The notes under the pieces were generated by a model that ran no database searches, had not been told where the DNA came from, and saw only the letters and a program-made list of their open reading frames with translations. A stretch of 64,000 nt of DNA from positions 1-64,000 of the forward strand of contig NZ_JALPTH010000016.1 in NCBI RefSeq assembly GCF_023218175.1, written 5' to 3'. The translations under genes were made by a program, and so were the position numbers. This DNA is from Streptomyces lichenis. GTDB lineage: Bacteria; Actinomycetota; Actinomycetes; Streptomycetales; Streptomycetaceae. Below are positions 1 through 9,105 of the stretch, piece by piece; within the stretch, counting starts at the first letter, position 1; each line of letters opens with the position of its first letter.

Positions 1-62
<62 letters not shown>

Positions 63-992
63 CTCGGCGGCGGAGGAGCGGGCCGCGGACCAGGTGTCGG
101 GGTCGGTGACGTCCACGCCGCTGGTGGCGCGGGGGGCGACCGGGGCGGTGACGTAGGTGGGGAGGGGGACCGGGACGGGGTCCCAGCTGTCGCCGCGGGA
201 GGGGCCCTGGTCGCGCTGCTGGTCCACCCACTCGGCGTGGTCGGTCTGCTCGACCAGGGCGCGGCGGCCCGCCTCCTGGGGGGTGAGCGGGGAGGCGGCG
301 GGCTCCGGAGCGGTGGGCTGCGGCTCGGAGGCGTCGGCGGCGGGCGGCTCGGGGGCCGCGGGGCGGCGGCGCGGGCGGTTCTCGCGCAGCCGCTGCGCGG
401 CGGCCTCGGCGCGGCGGCGGTCCATGACGTAGGCGAACCGGCGGCGCTCCTGGCGGCGCAGATGGGCGATGTAAGCGCTGAGGAGGATGGCGGGGACGGC
501 GGGGGCCCAGAGGAAGGCGAGGCCGCCCACGGCCGCGGCGACGGCGCCGATGGTGAAGCAGGCGAAGAGGACCACGGTGGTGCGCCGGCGGCGGGCCAGC
601 GCCTTGGAGCGGCGGGCGCGCTCGGCGGCACCGTTGGCGGAGCGGGGGCGCCGGTCGGCGGGGGGCCGCGCGGGCGGGGCCTGCGGGGCGTCCGGCGCGC
701 CGGGCCGCGCCTCGGTCCGGGGCGCGGCGAAGGCCCGGACGTCGACCGAGGCCAGATGCTCGGTCTCGGCGTCCGGGTCCACGTCGGGCGGGCCCTCGGC
801 GCTGCGCCGGTCCAGCTCCTTGGCGTACCGGCGTTCCATGCCGGCGCGTCCGGACAGGAGCCGGATGGCGGTGCTGAAGCGTTCCGTCGGACGGGCTTCG
901 TTCAACTCGTCCTGCCGGCGGAGCCACATCGGCACCAGGTAGGCGGCCCAGGCCCCGACGATGACTGCGTAGATGAGGCCGCTGCTGCTCAC
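63..992 (-). CDS. sepX: SepX membrane protein (GlpR-like), 3' end missing
   Basis: About 310 residues can be read from a GTG start before the poly-G run cuts the frame. The N-terminus has a membrane segment (about residues 4-22, SGLIYAVIVGAWAAYLVP) followed by a charged region. Two more hydrophobic segments lie around residues 140-175, and after them comes an Ala/Pro/Arg-rich tail with a motif HAEWVDQQRDQGPSRG. This order matches SepX of Streptomyces, a conserved membrane protein of hyphal cross-wall formation, and its corynebacterial counterpart GlpR, the membrane partner of the MoeA-like protein Glp (family knowledge). The galU-glp-GNAT neighbours upstream support the call. It sits about 150 bp beyond the GNAT gene, so it may have its own promoter. 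The truncation is a property of this assembly rather than of the gene. Confidence 0.85.
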
Positions 993-1124
993 GTGTCACA
1001 CCGTAGAGGGGTTTGCATCAAGCCATCGCCCAATTGGGCCGGTGTGTCGCACGATCTGGCTGATATCAACGAAATTTTTTCGGACGGTCGGAGGAAAAGG
1101 AAGGAGAGGGAGGGGAAAAGGGGG

Positions 1125-1150
1125 AATTAATTCGAACATATGAATTAATT
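1125..1150. repeat. AT-rich inverted repeat at the end of the GNAT gene
   Basis: AATTAATTC and its exact reverse complement GAATTAATT are separated by 8 bases. One arm contains the GNAT stop codon. Such an A/T-rich stretch is striking in DNA that is over 70% G+C. It could act as a weak terminator or as a regulatory site for sepX, and the sequence does not decide which. Confidence 0.5.
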
Positions 1151-1771
1151 GGTGGGGTGGGCGGTGCGGCCGGCCCGGTGCCAGCGGCGCAGCAGGCCCT
1201 CGGGGACCTCCTCGGCGGTCAGCGCGAAGACCAGGTGGTCCCGCCAGGCGCCGTCGATATGGAGGTAGCGGGGGCGCAGGCCCTCCTCGCGGAAGCCGAG
1301 TTTCTCGACGACGCGGCGGCTGGGGGCGTTCTCGGGGCGGATGCACACCTCGACCCGGTGCAGCCCCACACGGCGGAAGCAGTGGTCGACGGCGAGGGCG
1401 ACCGCGGTCGGCATCACCCCGCGGCCGGCCACCTCGCGGTCCACCCAGTAGCCGACGTGCCCCGAGCACATCGAACCCCAGGTGATCCCGGCGACGGTGA
1501 GCTGGCCGACCAGCCGGCCCTCGTACTCCACGACGAAGGGGAGCATCCGGCCCGCGCCGGCCTCCGCGCGCAGATGGCGGACCATCTGGCGGTAGGTGGG
1601 GCGGCGGGCGAACGGGGTGCCGGGGGCGGGCGGCGGGATGGTCGCCTCCCAGGGCCGCAGCCAGTCGCGGTTGCGGCGGTTGACCTCCCGCCAGCCGCGC
1701 TGGTCGCGGTGCTTTATCGGCCGCAGGGTCACCGGTCCGTCCACCAGGACCACCGGCCAGCCGGGGGTCAT
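1145..1771 (-). CDS. RimJ/RimL-type GNAT N-acetyltransferase
   Basis: This is a 208-residue single-domain GNAT enzyme. It opens with VTLRPIKHRDQRGW, has the acetyl-CoA loop region VAGRGVMPTAVALAVDH and ends with the ENAPSRRVVEKLGF element typical of RimJ/RimL ribosomal-protein or small-substrate acetyltransferases. Its ATG overlaps the mogA stop codon by ATGA, so translation is probably coupled. A rimJ-like gene between moeA/glp and sepX/glpR is a conserved actinobacterial arrangement. The substrate cannot be told from sequence, so the RimJ label is a family assignment only. Confidence 0.85.
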   Translation of the reverse strand: MTPGWPVVLVDGPVTLRPIKHRDQRGWREVNRRNRDWLRPWEATIPPPAPGTPFARRPTYRQMVRHLRAEAGAGRMLPFVVEYEGRLVGQLTVAGITWGSMCSGHVGYWVDREVAGRGVMPTAVALAVDHCFRRVGLHRVEVCIRPENAPSRRVVEKLGFREEGLRPRYLHIDGAWRDHLVFALTAEEVPEGLLRRWHRAGRTAHPTN

Positions 1772-2376
1772 GACGGCCTGGAGTGGTCGCCGCCGCGGAG
1801 CTGGTCCACCGCGTGGCCGAGCAGCGGTTCGAGGACGGCCAGTCCGTCGCGTACCCCGCCGGGCGAGCCGGGCAGGTTGACGATCAGGGTGTGGCCGGCG
1901 ACCCCGGCGAGGCCCCGGGAGAGCGCCGCCGTGGGCACCTTGTCCCGGCCGTACGCCCGGATCGCCTCCGGGATGCCGGGCACCTCGTGGTCGAGCAGGG
2001 CCCGGGTGACGTCGGGGGTGCGGTCGGTGGGCGAGACACCGGTGCCGCCGGTGGTGAGGATGACGTCGTAGCCGGCGTCCACCCCGGCGCGGAGGGCCGC
2101 GCCGACCGGGTCGCCGTCGGGGACGACCTGGGGGCCGTCCACGGTGAAGCCGAACCGGGCCAGGCCCTCGGCGAGCAGCGGGCCGCCCCGGTCCTCGTAC
2201 ACCCCGGCGGCGGCGCGGTTGGAGGCGGTGATGACGAGGGCGCGGTGGGGGGTGGAGGGGGATGACAGCGGCGGTGGAGGGGATGACTGCGGTGCGGTCG
2301 GTGGGTGGGGTGACTGCGGTGTGGTCGGTGGGTGGGGGGTGTGGGCGCCGGTGACGTGGCCGGCTCGGGGGGTCAT
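1768..2376 (-). CDS. mogA: MogA/MoaB-type molybdopterin adenylyltransferase
   Basis: The 202-residue protein belongs to the MoCF-binding family that adenylylates molybdopterin during molybdenum-cofactor synthesis. Its hallmark stretches are ILTTGGTGVSPTDRTPD and IVNLPGSPGGVRDGL. The first 45 or so residues are a Pro/Thr/Ser-rich leader, coded partly by a 27-bp tandem duplication (PHPPTTPQS / PHPPTAPQS), which makes the protein longer than the usual 160-170 residues. The chosen ATG overlaps the moaC stop by ATGA, and no start codon lies closer to the conserved core. Its own stop overlaps the next gene in the same way. MogA and MoaB are hard to separate by eye. Confidence 0.85.
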   Translation of the reverse strand: MTPRAGHVTGAHTPHPPTTPQSPHPPTAPQSSPPPPLSSPSTPHRALVITASNRAAAGVYEDRGGPLLAEGLARFGFTVDGPQVVPDGDPVGAALRAGVDAGYDVILTTGGTGVSPTDRTPDVTRALLDHEVPGIPEAIRAYGRDKVPTAALSRGLAGVAGHTLIVNLPGSPGGVRDGLAVLEPLLGHAVDQLRGGDHSRPS

Positions 2377-2978
2377 CGGGTGCCCTCGGCGGCCGGTTCG
2401 GCGGCCCACTCGGTGGCGCCGCCGGGCTCGGGGGCGGAGGCGGGGGCAGCGGTGGGGCCTACGCCGCCGGTCGGTTCCTCGGCGGAGTCGGGAGAGGTGC
2501 GGTGGTAGGGGCCGGATGTGCCGCCGGTCTTCTCCTCCACCTGGATGTCGGTGATGACGGCGGACTTGTCGACGGCCTTGACCATGTCGACCACCGTGAG
2601 GGCGGCGACGGAGACGGCGGTCAGGGCCTCCATCTCGACGCCGGTGCGGTCGGTGGTCTTGACGGTGGCGGCGATCTCCACGGCGTCGTCGGCGACGGAC
2701 AGGTCGAGGGTGACGCCGGAGAGGGCGAGCGGGTGGCAGAGGGGGATCAGCTCGGGGGTGCGCTTGGCGCCCATGATCCCGGCGATCCGGGCGGTGGCAA
2801 GGGCATCGCCCTTGGGGACGCCCTCGCCGCGCAGCAGCTCGATCACCCGCGGGGAGACCCGCACCCGGCCGGTGGCGCGGGCGGTGCGGGCGGTGACGTC
2901 CTTGGCGGAGACGTCCACCATGCGGGCGGCCCCGGACTCGTCGATATGGGTCAGTCCGCTGCCTTGCGTCGTACTCAC
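2373..2978 (-). CDS. moaC: Cyclic pyranopterin monophosphate synthase MoaC
   Basis: This is a 201-residue MoaC, which forms cyclic pyranopterin monophosphate with MoaA early in molybdenum-cofactor synthesis. The family signatures are ARMVDVSAKDVTARTA, GIMGAKRTPELIPLCHPL and TGVEMEALTAVSVAALTVVDM. The GTG start was preferred to an ATG ten codons upstream because a GGCGGAG ribosome-binding site sits seven bases before it and that ATG lies upstream of the site. The last 50 residues (Pro/Glu/Ala-rich) extend beyond the normal family length. It shares ATGA with mogA. Confidence 0.9.
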   Translation of the reverse strand: MSTTQGSGLTHIDESGAARMVDVSAKDVTARTARATGRVRVSPRVIELLRGEGVPKGDALATARIAGIMGAKRTPELIPLCHPLALSGVTLDLSVADDAVEIAATVKTTDRTGVEMEALTAVSVAALTVVDMVKAVDKSAVITDIQVEEKTGGTSGPYHRTSPDSAEEPTGGVGPTAAPASAPEPGGATEWAAEPAAEGTR

Positions 2979-3083
2979 TGCTGAACTCCGCCTCGCGTTC
3001 GGCGCCATTGCCCCGTATCGACCAGTGTGACCCAGGGGTCCCGGGGACGCCCCGGGAAGGCACGGCGCGCCATACGGTACCGG

Positions 3084-4409
3084 TCAGCCGATGAGGATGA
3101 CTTCCAGCTCCTGGCCCGGTTCGACGGAGTCGGTGTCCTCGGGGACGACGATCAGGGCGTCGGCGAGGGCGAGGGCGCCGATGAGGTGGGAGCCGGCGCC
3201 GCCCACCGGGGTGACGGTGCCCGCCTCGGGGTCGTAGGTCCCGCGCAGGAACTGGCGCTTGCCGGGCGGGGAGGTGAGCGCCCGGTCGGTGGCGACGGCG
3301 GCGCGCAGGCGGGGGCGGGCGTCGTCCGGGACGTCCCGCAGGCCGCGCAGGGCCCGGATCGCGGGCCGGGCGAACAGCTCGAAGGAGACGTAGGAGGAGA
3401 CCGGGTTCCCGGGGAGGGCGAGCAGCGGGGTCCGGTCGGGGCCGATGGCGCCGAAGCCCTGGGGCTTGCCGGGCTGCATGTCCAGCTTGCGGAAGTCGAC
3501 GCCGGGGGCCGCCTCGTCCGGCTCCGCTTCCTCGCCGAAGGAGCCCGCGGTGGAGAGGGCCTCCTTGACCACGTCGTAGGCGCCGACGCTGACCCCGCCG
3601 GTGGTGACCAGCAGGTCGGCGCGGATCAGCTGGTCCTCGATGGTGGCGCGCAGGGCGTCGGGCTCGTCGGTGACGGCGCCGACCCGGTAGGCGATGGCTC
3701 CGGCGTCCCGGGCAGCGGCGGCCAGGGCGAAGCTGTTGGAGTCGTGGATCCGGCCGGGGGTCAGCTCCTCGCCGGGCTGGACCAGCTCGCTGCCGGTGGA
3801 GAGGACGACCACCCGGGGGCGGGGGCGGACCTTGGCCGTGCCGTGGCCGATGGCGGCGAGCAGGCCGATCTGCGGCGGGCCGAGCACGGTGCCGGCGGCG
3901 AGCGCCAGGTCGCCGGCCTTGACGTCGCTGCCGCGGGGGCGGATGTGCGCCCCGGCCTCCGCGGGGCGGTGGACGCGGACCTCGCCGCTCGCGCCCTCGG
4001 GGGCGGAGCCGGCCGGGCGCATGCCGGTGGCCGCGCCCTCGCCGGTGCCGCCGTCGGTCCACTCGACCGGGACGACGGCCTCGGCGCCGGGCGGCAGCGG
4101 GGCGCCGGTCATGATGCGTGCGGCCTGGCCGGGGCCGACGGTGGGCAGTCCCGCACTGCCCGCCGCCACGTCGCCGATCACGGTCAGCACCGCCGGGTAC
4201 TCCTCGGTGGCGCCGGTGACATCGGCGACCCGTACCGCGTAGCCGTCCATGGAGCTGTTGTCGAAGGGCGGCAGGGCGACGGGCACCATGACGTCCTCGA
4301 CCAGGACACAGCCCTGGGCTTCGGGCAGCGGCAGCTCGATCGGGTCGAGCGGGTGGACCGACTGGAGGATGTCCTCCAGGTGCTCGTCCACCGACCAGGT
4401 CGTGCTCAC
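3084..4409 (-). CDS. glp: MoeA/gephyrin-like protein (Glp)
   Basis: The 441-residue protein has the MoeA domain order: an N-terminal molybdopterin-binding section with DNSSMDGYAVR, a central domain with STGSELV and GRIHDSNSFAL, TTGGVSVGAYD, and a C-terminal section with LPGNPVSSY. By fold it would insert molybdate into adenylylated molybdopterin. However, the gene lies between galU and the rimJ-sepX pair, the position of corynebacterial Glp, a MoeA paralogue recruited as an FtsZ-binding division protein that partners GlpR (established for Corynebacterium). Whether this copy does cofactor synthesis, division or both is inference, and moaC and mogA in the same chain keep the enzymatic role open. 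The GTG start overlaps the galU stop. Confidence 0.85.
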   Translation of the reverse strand: MSTTWSVDEHLEDILQSVHPLDPIELPLPEAQGCVLVEDVMVPVALPPFDNSSMDGYAVRVADVTGATEEYPAVLTVIGDVAAGSAGLPTVGPGQAARIMTGAPLPPGAEAVVPVEWTDGGTGEGAATGMRPAGSAPEGASGEVRVHRPAEAGAHIRPRGSDVKAGDLALAAGTVLGPPQIGLLAAIGHGTAKVRPRPRVVVLSTGSELVQPGEELTPGRIHDSNSFALAAAARDAGAIAYRVGAVTDEPDALRATIEDQLIRADLLVTTGGVSVGAYDVVKEALSTAGSFGEEAEPDEAAPGVDFRKLDMQPGKPQGFGAIGPDRTPLLALPGNPVSSYVSFELFARPAIRALRGLRDVPDDARPRLRAAVATDRALTSPPGKRQFLRGTYDPEAGTVTPVGGAGSHLIGALALADALIVVPEDTDSVEPGQELEVILIG

Positions 4410-5317
4410 AGGCTCTGCATCTCCTCGGTGACGTAACGGCGGAGCCAGGTGCGGAACTCCGGACCCAGATCCTCACGTTCGCACGCGAGTCTGACAATGG
4501 CGCGCAGATAGTCGGCCCGGTCGCCGGTGTCGTAGCGGCGGCCCTTGAAGACCACCCCGTGCACCGGTCCGCCCACGCTCTCGTCGGCGGCGAGCCTCTG
4601 CAGGGCGTCGGTGAGCTGGATCTCGCCGCCGCGTCCGGGCGGGGTCTCGCGCAGTATCCCGAAGACGGCGGGGTCGAGGACATAGCGGCCGATGACGGCG
4701 TAGTTGCTGGGGGCGTCGGCCGGGTCGGGCTTCTCGACCAGCCCGGTGACCCGGACGACGTCGCTGTCCGCGGTGGTCTCCACGGCGGCGCAGCCGTACA
4801 GGTGCACCTGCGCCGGGTCGACCTCCATCAGCGCGACCACGCTGCCGCCCTCGCGCTCGCGGATGTCGACCATCCGGGAGAGCAGCGGGTCGCGCGGGTC
4901 GATCAGGTCGTCGCCGAGCAGGACGGCGAACGGCTCGTCGCCGACGTGCGGGGCGGCGCAGAGCACGGCGTGGCCGAGGCCGCGCGGGTCGCCCTGGCGG
5001 ACGTAGTGCATGGTGGCCAGGTCGCTGGACTCCTGGACCCTGCCGAGCCGTTCGGTGTCGCCCTTGCGGCTGAGGGCCTCCTCCAGCTCGTAGTTGCGGT
5101 CGAAGTGGTCCTCCAGCGGGCGCTTGTTGCGGCCGGTGATCATCAGCACATCGGACAGGCCCGCGCCGACGGCCTCCTCCACGACGTACTGGATGGCCGG
5201 CTTGTCGACGACCGGCAGCATCTCCTTGGGAGTGGCTTTCGTCGCCGGCAGGAACCGGGTGCCGAGACCTGCGGCGGGGATGACAGCCTTGCTGAGTCCG
5301 ATGTGCGACTGAGTCAT
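4406..5317 (-). CDS. galU: UTP-glucose-1-phosphate uridylyltransferase
   Basis: This 303-residue GalU makes UDP-glucose for cell-wall polymers, trehalose and glycogen. The nucleotide-binding N-terminus KAVIPAAGLGTRFLPATKA and the segment MLPVVDKPAIQYVVEEA are diagnostic, and GLVEKP and YDTGDRADYL follow as expected. The start at MTQSHIGLSK fits the family length; an upstream GTG would add twenty atypical residues. It is the first gene of the minus-strand chain, and its promoter must lie in the roughly 140-bp gap it shares with the divergent folate-salvage gene. Confidence 0.93.
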   Translation of the reverse strand: MTQSHIGLSKAVIPAAGLGTRFLPATKATPKEMLPVVDKPAIQYVVEEAVGAGLSDVLMITGRNKRPLEDHFDRNYELEEALSRKGDTERLGRVQESSDLATMHYVRQGDPRGLGHAVLCAAPHVGDEPFAVLLGDDLIDPRDPLLSRMVDIREREGGSVVALMEVDPAQVHLYGCAAVETTADSDVVRVTGLVEKPDPADAPSNYAVIGRYVLDPAVFGILRETPPGRGGEIQLTDALQRLAADESVGGPVHGVVFKGRRYDTGDRADYLRAIVRLACEREDLGPEFRTWLRRYVTEEMQSL

Positions 5318-5460
5318 GCGGTAACCATATCTGTTCGTTATGAGCGGAAGGTTAACGATTGTCACCTTTCGCCCCACTTGCTCTCATACAAACACATAGA
5401 CACGTCATAGCAACGGGCGCTCCGCTATTGCTCTGCATACGACATGCTTGTGAGGTCATC

Positions 5461-6141
5461 ATGGTGGGCGACCAGCCCGACGAGGCCGCGTGGTCCGGGA
5501 GAACCGTTCCGTCCGACGACGCCGTGCCGGCGGCCGTACCGTCCGACAAGGCCCTGCTGCGCCGCCGACTGCTCGCCGCGCGGGCCCTTCTGACCAGTGA
5601 TGACGTCCAGACGGCCGCCGCGGTTCTGACCGGTTCGGCGATGGCGCTGCCCGAGCTCACCCGCGCCCGCACGGTGGCGGCCTATGTCTCGGTGGGGCGC
5701 GAACCCGGGACGCGGGCGCTGCTGGACGCCCTGCGCGAGCGGGGCGTACGCGTGCTGCTGCCCGTACTGCTGGCGGACAACGACCTGGACTGGGCGGTGT
5801 ACGAGGGTCCCGGCAGCCTGGCGAAGGCGCGGCGGGGGCTGCTGGAGCCGACGGGGCCGCGGCTGGGCCCGGAGGCGGTGCTCGGGGCGGGGGCGGTGCT
5901 GCTGCCGGGGCTGGCGGTGGACGCGCGCGGGATGCGGCTGGGGCGGGGCGGCGGCTCGTACGACCGGGTGCTGGCCCGGATCGCCCGGGCCGGCACCGAT
6001 CCGGCGCTGGTGGTGCTGCTGTACGCGGGCGAGGTCCTGGAGCACGTCCCGGAGGAGCCGCACGACCACCCGGTGCACGCCGTGGTCACCCCCGAGGCCA
6101 CCCTGCGGTTCCGGGCCTCGGGCGGCGGTTACGGGGACTGA
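5461..6141 (+). CDS. 5-formyltetrahydrofolate cyclo-ligase (MTHFS)
   Basis: The 226-residue enzyme converts 5-formyl-THF to 5,10-methenyl-THF with ATP. The ATP-binding motif LGRGGGSYDRVLAR, the start of the conserved core KALLRRRLLAARA and the YVSVGREPGTRALLDAL segment identify the family. The ATG was chosen because it follows a GTGAGG-like ribosome-binding site and because longer versions add a non-conserved leader. The gene is transcribed away from galU, and its 3' end faces the penicillin-acylase gene across a strong hairpin. Confidence 0.9.
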   Translation: MVGDQPDEAAWSGRTVPSDDAVPAAVPSDKALLRRRLLAARALLTSDDVQTAAAVLTGSAMALPELTRARTVAAYVSVGREPGTRALLDALRERGVRVLLPVLLADNDLDWAVYEGPGSLAKARRGLLEPTGPRLGPEAVLGAGAVLLPGLAVDARGMRLGRGGGSYDRVLARIARAGTDPALVVLLYAGEVLEHVPEEPHDHPVHAVVTPEATLRFRASGGGYGD

Positions 6142-6163
6142 GGGCCCGTAGGAGGACATGGGG

Positions 6164-6200
6164 ACGGCCCCCTTGCGGAGGAGTTCCGGAAGGGGGCCGT
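6164..6200. terminator. Bidirectional terminator hairpin
   Basis: ACGGCCCCCTT and AAGGGGGCCGT form a perfect 11-bp stem around a 15-base loop. It lies between the convergent folate-ligase and penicillin-acylase genes and could end transcription from both sides. Confidence 0.8.
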
Positions 6201-6243
6201 TCGGCAGGCGGGGGCGGGTCAGGAGCCCCTGTCGCCGGGCGGG

Positions 6244-9105
6244 TCAGGAGTTCTTGCCGCCGGGCGGGGTGAGGACCAGGGTCTCGTCCGTCGCCGCGTC
6301 CACCGCCTTCGGCCCGTAGGCCCACTCCAGCAGCTCGCCCTTGGCCCACTTGTCCGTCTGGTCGGTGTAGTGGGCGTTGTAGGCGTGCCCGGAGGCGCCG
6401 GTCAGGTTGATCCAGCGGGACTTGTCCCAGTCGCCGACGGTGACGACCATCCGCATCGACGGCACCCAGACCACCCCGTACCCGCCGGCCGCGTTCCAGC
6501 CGGTGGCGTTGACCGCGGCCTCACCGCCGGAGAGGTTCCACGGGCCGCGGTTGAGCAGGGTCTTCAGCAGTCCGGGGCCGCTGGTGCCCAGGGTCTGGTT
6601 CTCCAGGTTCAGCTGGTGCAGCCGGCCCCAGCTCCAGCTGGAGACGTCCTTGCCGAGCTTGGCGGTCAGCTCCCAGCGGGCGTCCTCCATGGCCCGCTTC
6701 AGCAGCCCGTCCCGGGTCTTGGTGGCCTCGTGGGTACGGCTGCGGGCCGAGGTCCACCAGTCGTTGTCCTGGTCCTTCAGCAGCCCGCGCACCACCTCGT
6801 ACCAGCGGTCGCCGCCGTCCGGCTGGGCGGTGTCGGCGTCCCGCTGGCCGCACTCGCGCACCAGCCGGTCCTGCTCGTCGGCCGGTCCGGTGGAGTCGGC
6901 CGGCGGCACCGTCAGGCACTCGCCCTTGGGCCGCAGCTCCTTGGGCAGCTTGTTGCCGAAGGCCAGCTTCAGGGTGTTGCGCCAGACCGCGTTGAAGTAG
7001 GCGGCGGCCCCGGAGTCGGAGTCCTGGGTGTAGTCCCAGCCCTCCAGCAGCTTCTGCGCCTCGCGGACGTGCGGGTCACTGAAGTCGATCTTCAGCAGGT
7101 ACGGGGTGAGCAGCCGGGCGATCTCGCTGCTGGAGTCCGTCTGCATCACCCGCATGTCCTCGGTCGACACCTTGGCGCCGTCCTTGGTCTTCGCCTCGAT
7201 CAGGTCGTTGATCCGCTGGCTGCGCGCGCCGTAGCCCCAGTCCTTGGTGAGCGGGTAGGGGTACTCGTCCTCGTCGACGACGGCCTGGTTGGCGGTCACG
7301 ATGTAGCCGCGGGAGGGGTTCTGCTCCCAGGGCAGCTCCTCGAAGGGGATGTACTCCTTCTTCCAGGTGTACTCGGGGTCCCAGCCCGGCGCCGGCAGGG
7401 TGCCGTCGTGGCCCTCCTGGCGGACCGGGATACGGCCCGGCGCCTGGTAGCCGATGTTGCCCTCGGCGCCCTTGGAGTCGGCGTAGATGAGGTTCTGCGA
7501 CGGTACGGCGAAGTCGGCGGCCGCGGCGCGGAACTGCTGGAAGTCCTTGGCCTGGTTCAGCTTGAAGACCGCGTCCATGGTCTTGCCGGGCTCCAGCGCG
7601 GTCCAGCGCAGCGCCACCGCGTAGCCGTCGCCGCGGTCCGGGGCGAGGTTGTCCACCGGGGCCTCCTCGCCGACCTTGCCCAGCTCCTTGCTGCGGTCGG
7701 AGACGAGCGGGCCGTTGTTGGTGGTGCGCACGGTGATGGTGCGGCTGCCGCCGCCGGCGACCTTGATGGTCTCCTCGCGGGTGGTGAACGGCAGCTCCTT
7801 GCCGCCGTACTGGTAGCCGCTGTCGGTGACCTTCTCCAGGTAGAGGTCGCTGACGTCGGCGCCGAGGTTGGTCATGCCCCAGGCGATGTCCTGGTTGTGG
7901 CCGATGACCACGCCGGGCATGCCGGAGAAGGTGTAGCCGGAGACGTCGTAGCCGCAGGTGTTGTTCACCTTCCGGCAGTGCAGGCCCATCTGGTACCAGA
8001 GCGAGGGCAGCTGGGGCGCCAGGTGCGGGTCGTTGGCGAGCAGCGGCTTGCCGGTGGTCGTGTACTTACCGGAGACCACCCAGGAGTTGGACCCGATGCC
8101 GTTGCCGTTGGGGCCGAAGAGGGCGGGGATCTTCTCCAGGGAGCTCGCGAGCGAGGACATCTGGGTCTGGAAGCCCTCGGACGCGCCCTGGGGGGTCCCG
8201 GCGGTGCCTGTGCCGGTACCGGTGCCGGTGGTGCCTGTGCCGGTTGTTCCCGTGCCGGTGCCCGTTCCCGTACCGCCGCCCGAGCCGGAGCCCGTCCCCG
8301 TACCCGTACCGGAGCCGTTGTCGGTGGAGCCCTCGGCGGAGGGGTCGAAGGAGCCGGTGGCGGGGTCGACGCCGCCGCGGTCGACGATCGGGCGGTGCGT
8401 CTTGTACGGGTACTGCGGGTACAGCTGCTTGATCTGCTCCGGGGTGAGCCGGCTGGTCATCAGCGAGCGGTCGACCTCGTCCTGGAGGTTGGAGCGCAGG
8501 TCCCAGGCCATCGCCTTGAGCCAGGCCACCGAGTCCACCGGGGTCCAGGGCTCGATCTTGTAGTCGTTGGCGAAGGAGAGCGCGGTGTACTCGACCGCGA
8601 TGTCACCGCCCTCCTTGTCCTTGAGGTAGGCGTTGACGCCGTCCGCGTAGGCCTGGAGGTTCTTCTTGGTCTCCGGCGAGAGCAGCTTGTCGTACTCCTG
8701 CTGGGCGACCCGGCGCCAGCCCAGAGTGCGCAGGAAGGCGTCGGTCTCGACCTGCTCCTTGCCGAACATCTCGGAGAGCCGGCCCGCGGTCATATGGCGG
8801 CGGACGTCCATCTCCCAGAAGCGGTCCTGCGCCTGGACGTAGCCCTGCGCCCGGAACAGGTCCTCGTCGGTGGAGGCGTAGATCTGCGGGACGCCGTAGC
8901 CGTCGCGTTTGACGTCCACCGGCTCCGACAGGCCGTCGAGTTCCAGGGTCCCGGTGGTCTGCGGGAAGGGTGTGCGTACCGTACTGACGCCCCAGTAGGC
9001 GCCGTAGCCGATGCCCCCGACCAGGGCCAGCACCAGCACGAGCACGAGCAGTCGGGCGCGTCGCCCCTTCTTCTTGGCGGCCGGGGCGGTGGTGTTGGCG
9101 GGCAT
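6244..9105 (-). CDS. Penicillin acylase family N-terminal-nucleophile hydrolase
   Basis: The 953-residue protein has a basic N-terminus and a membrane anchor or signal segment (residues about 18-40, LLVLVLVLALVGGIGYGAY), followed by the alpha-chain region with RAQGYVQAQDRFWEMD. The beta chain should begin at S339 in GSNSWVVSGKYTTTGKPLL, matching the catalytic Ser-Asn of penicillin/acyl-homoserine-lactone acylases. The family is made as a proenzyme that cleaves itself before that serine. A Gly/Thr dipeptide-like low-complexity insert (about residues 255-305) precedes the cleavage site and probably belongs to the removed spacer. An AAGGA site six bases before the ATG fixes the start. The substrate (beta-lactam, AHL or other amide) cannot be inferred. 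Confidence 0.9.
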   Translation of the reverse strand: MPANTTAPAAKKKGRRARLLVLVLVLALVGGIGYGAYWGVSTVRTPFPQTTGTLELDGLSEPVDVKRDGYGVPQIYASTDEDLFRAQGYVQAQDRFWEMDVRRHMTAGRLSEMFGKEQVETDAFLRTLGWRRVAQQEYDKLLSPETKKNLQAYADGVNAYLKDKEGGDIAVEYTALSFANDYKIEPWTPVDSVAWLKAMAWDLRSNLQDEVDRSLMTSRLTPEQIKQLYPQYPYKTHRPIVDRGGVDPATGSFDPSAEGSTDNGSGTGTGTGSGSGGGTGTGTGTGTTGTGTTGTGTGTGTAGTPQGASEGFQTQMSSLASSLEKIPALFGPNGNGIGSNSWVVSGKYTTTGKPLLANDPHLAPQLPSLWYQMGLHCRKVNNTCGYDVSGYTFSGMPGVVIGHNQDIAWGMTNLGADVSDLYLEKVTDSGYQYGGKELPFTTREETIKVAGGGSRTITVRTTNNGPLVSDRSKELGKVGEEAPVDNLAPDRGDGYAVALRWTALEPGKTMDAVFKLNQAKDFQQFRAAAADFAVPSQNLIYADSKGAEGNIGYQAPGRIPVRQEGHDGTLPAPGWDPEYTWKKEYIPFEELPWEQNPSRGYIVTANQAVVDEDEYPYPLTKDWGYGARSQRINDLIEAKTKDGAKVSTEDMRVMQTDSSSEIARLLTPYLLKIDFSDPHVREAQKLLEGWDYTQDSDSGAAAYFNAVWRNTLKLAFGNKLPKELRPKGECLTVPPADSTGPADEQDRLVRECGQRDADTAQPDGGDRWYEVVRGLLKDQDNDWWTSARSRTHEATKTRDGLLKRAMEDARWELTAKLGKDVSSWSWGRLHQLNLENQTLGTSGPGLLKTLLNRGPWNLSGGEAAVNATGWNAAGGYGVVWVPSMRMVVTVGDWDKSRWINLTGASGHAYNAHYTDQTDKWAKGELLEWAYGPKAVDAATDETLVLTPPGGKNS

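Noticed and set aside
1768..4683. A 971-codon open frame spanning mogA, moaC and moeA on the minus strand
   Set aside because: Only its last 202 codons (mogA) look like protein. The rest is an Arg/Pro/Ala-rich shadow of moaC and moeA in another frame, as expected in very G+C-rich DNA.
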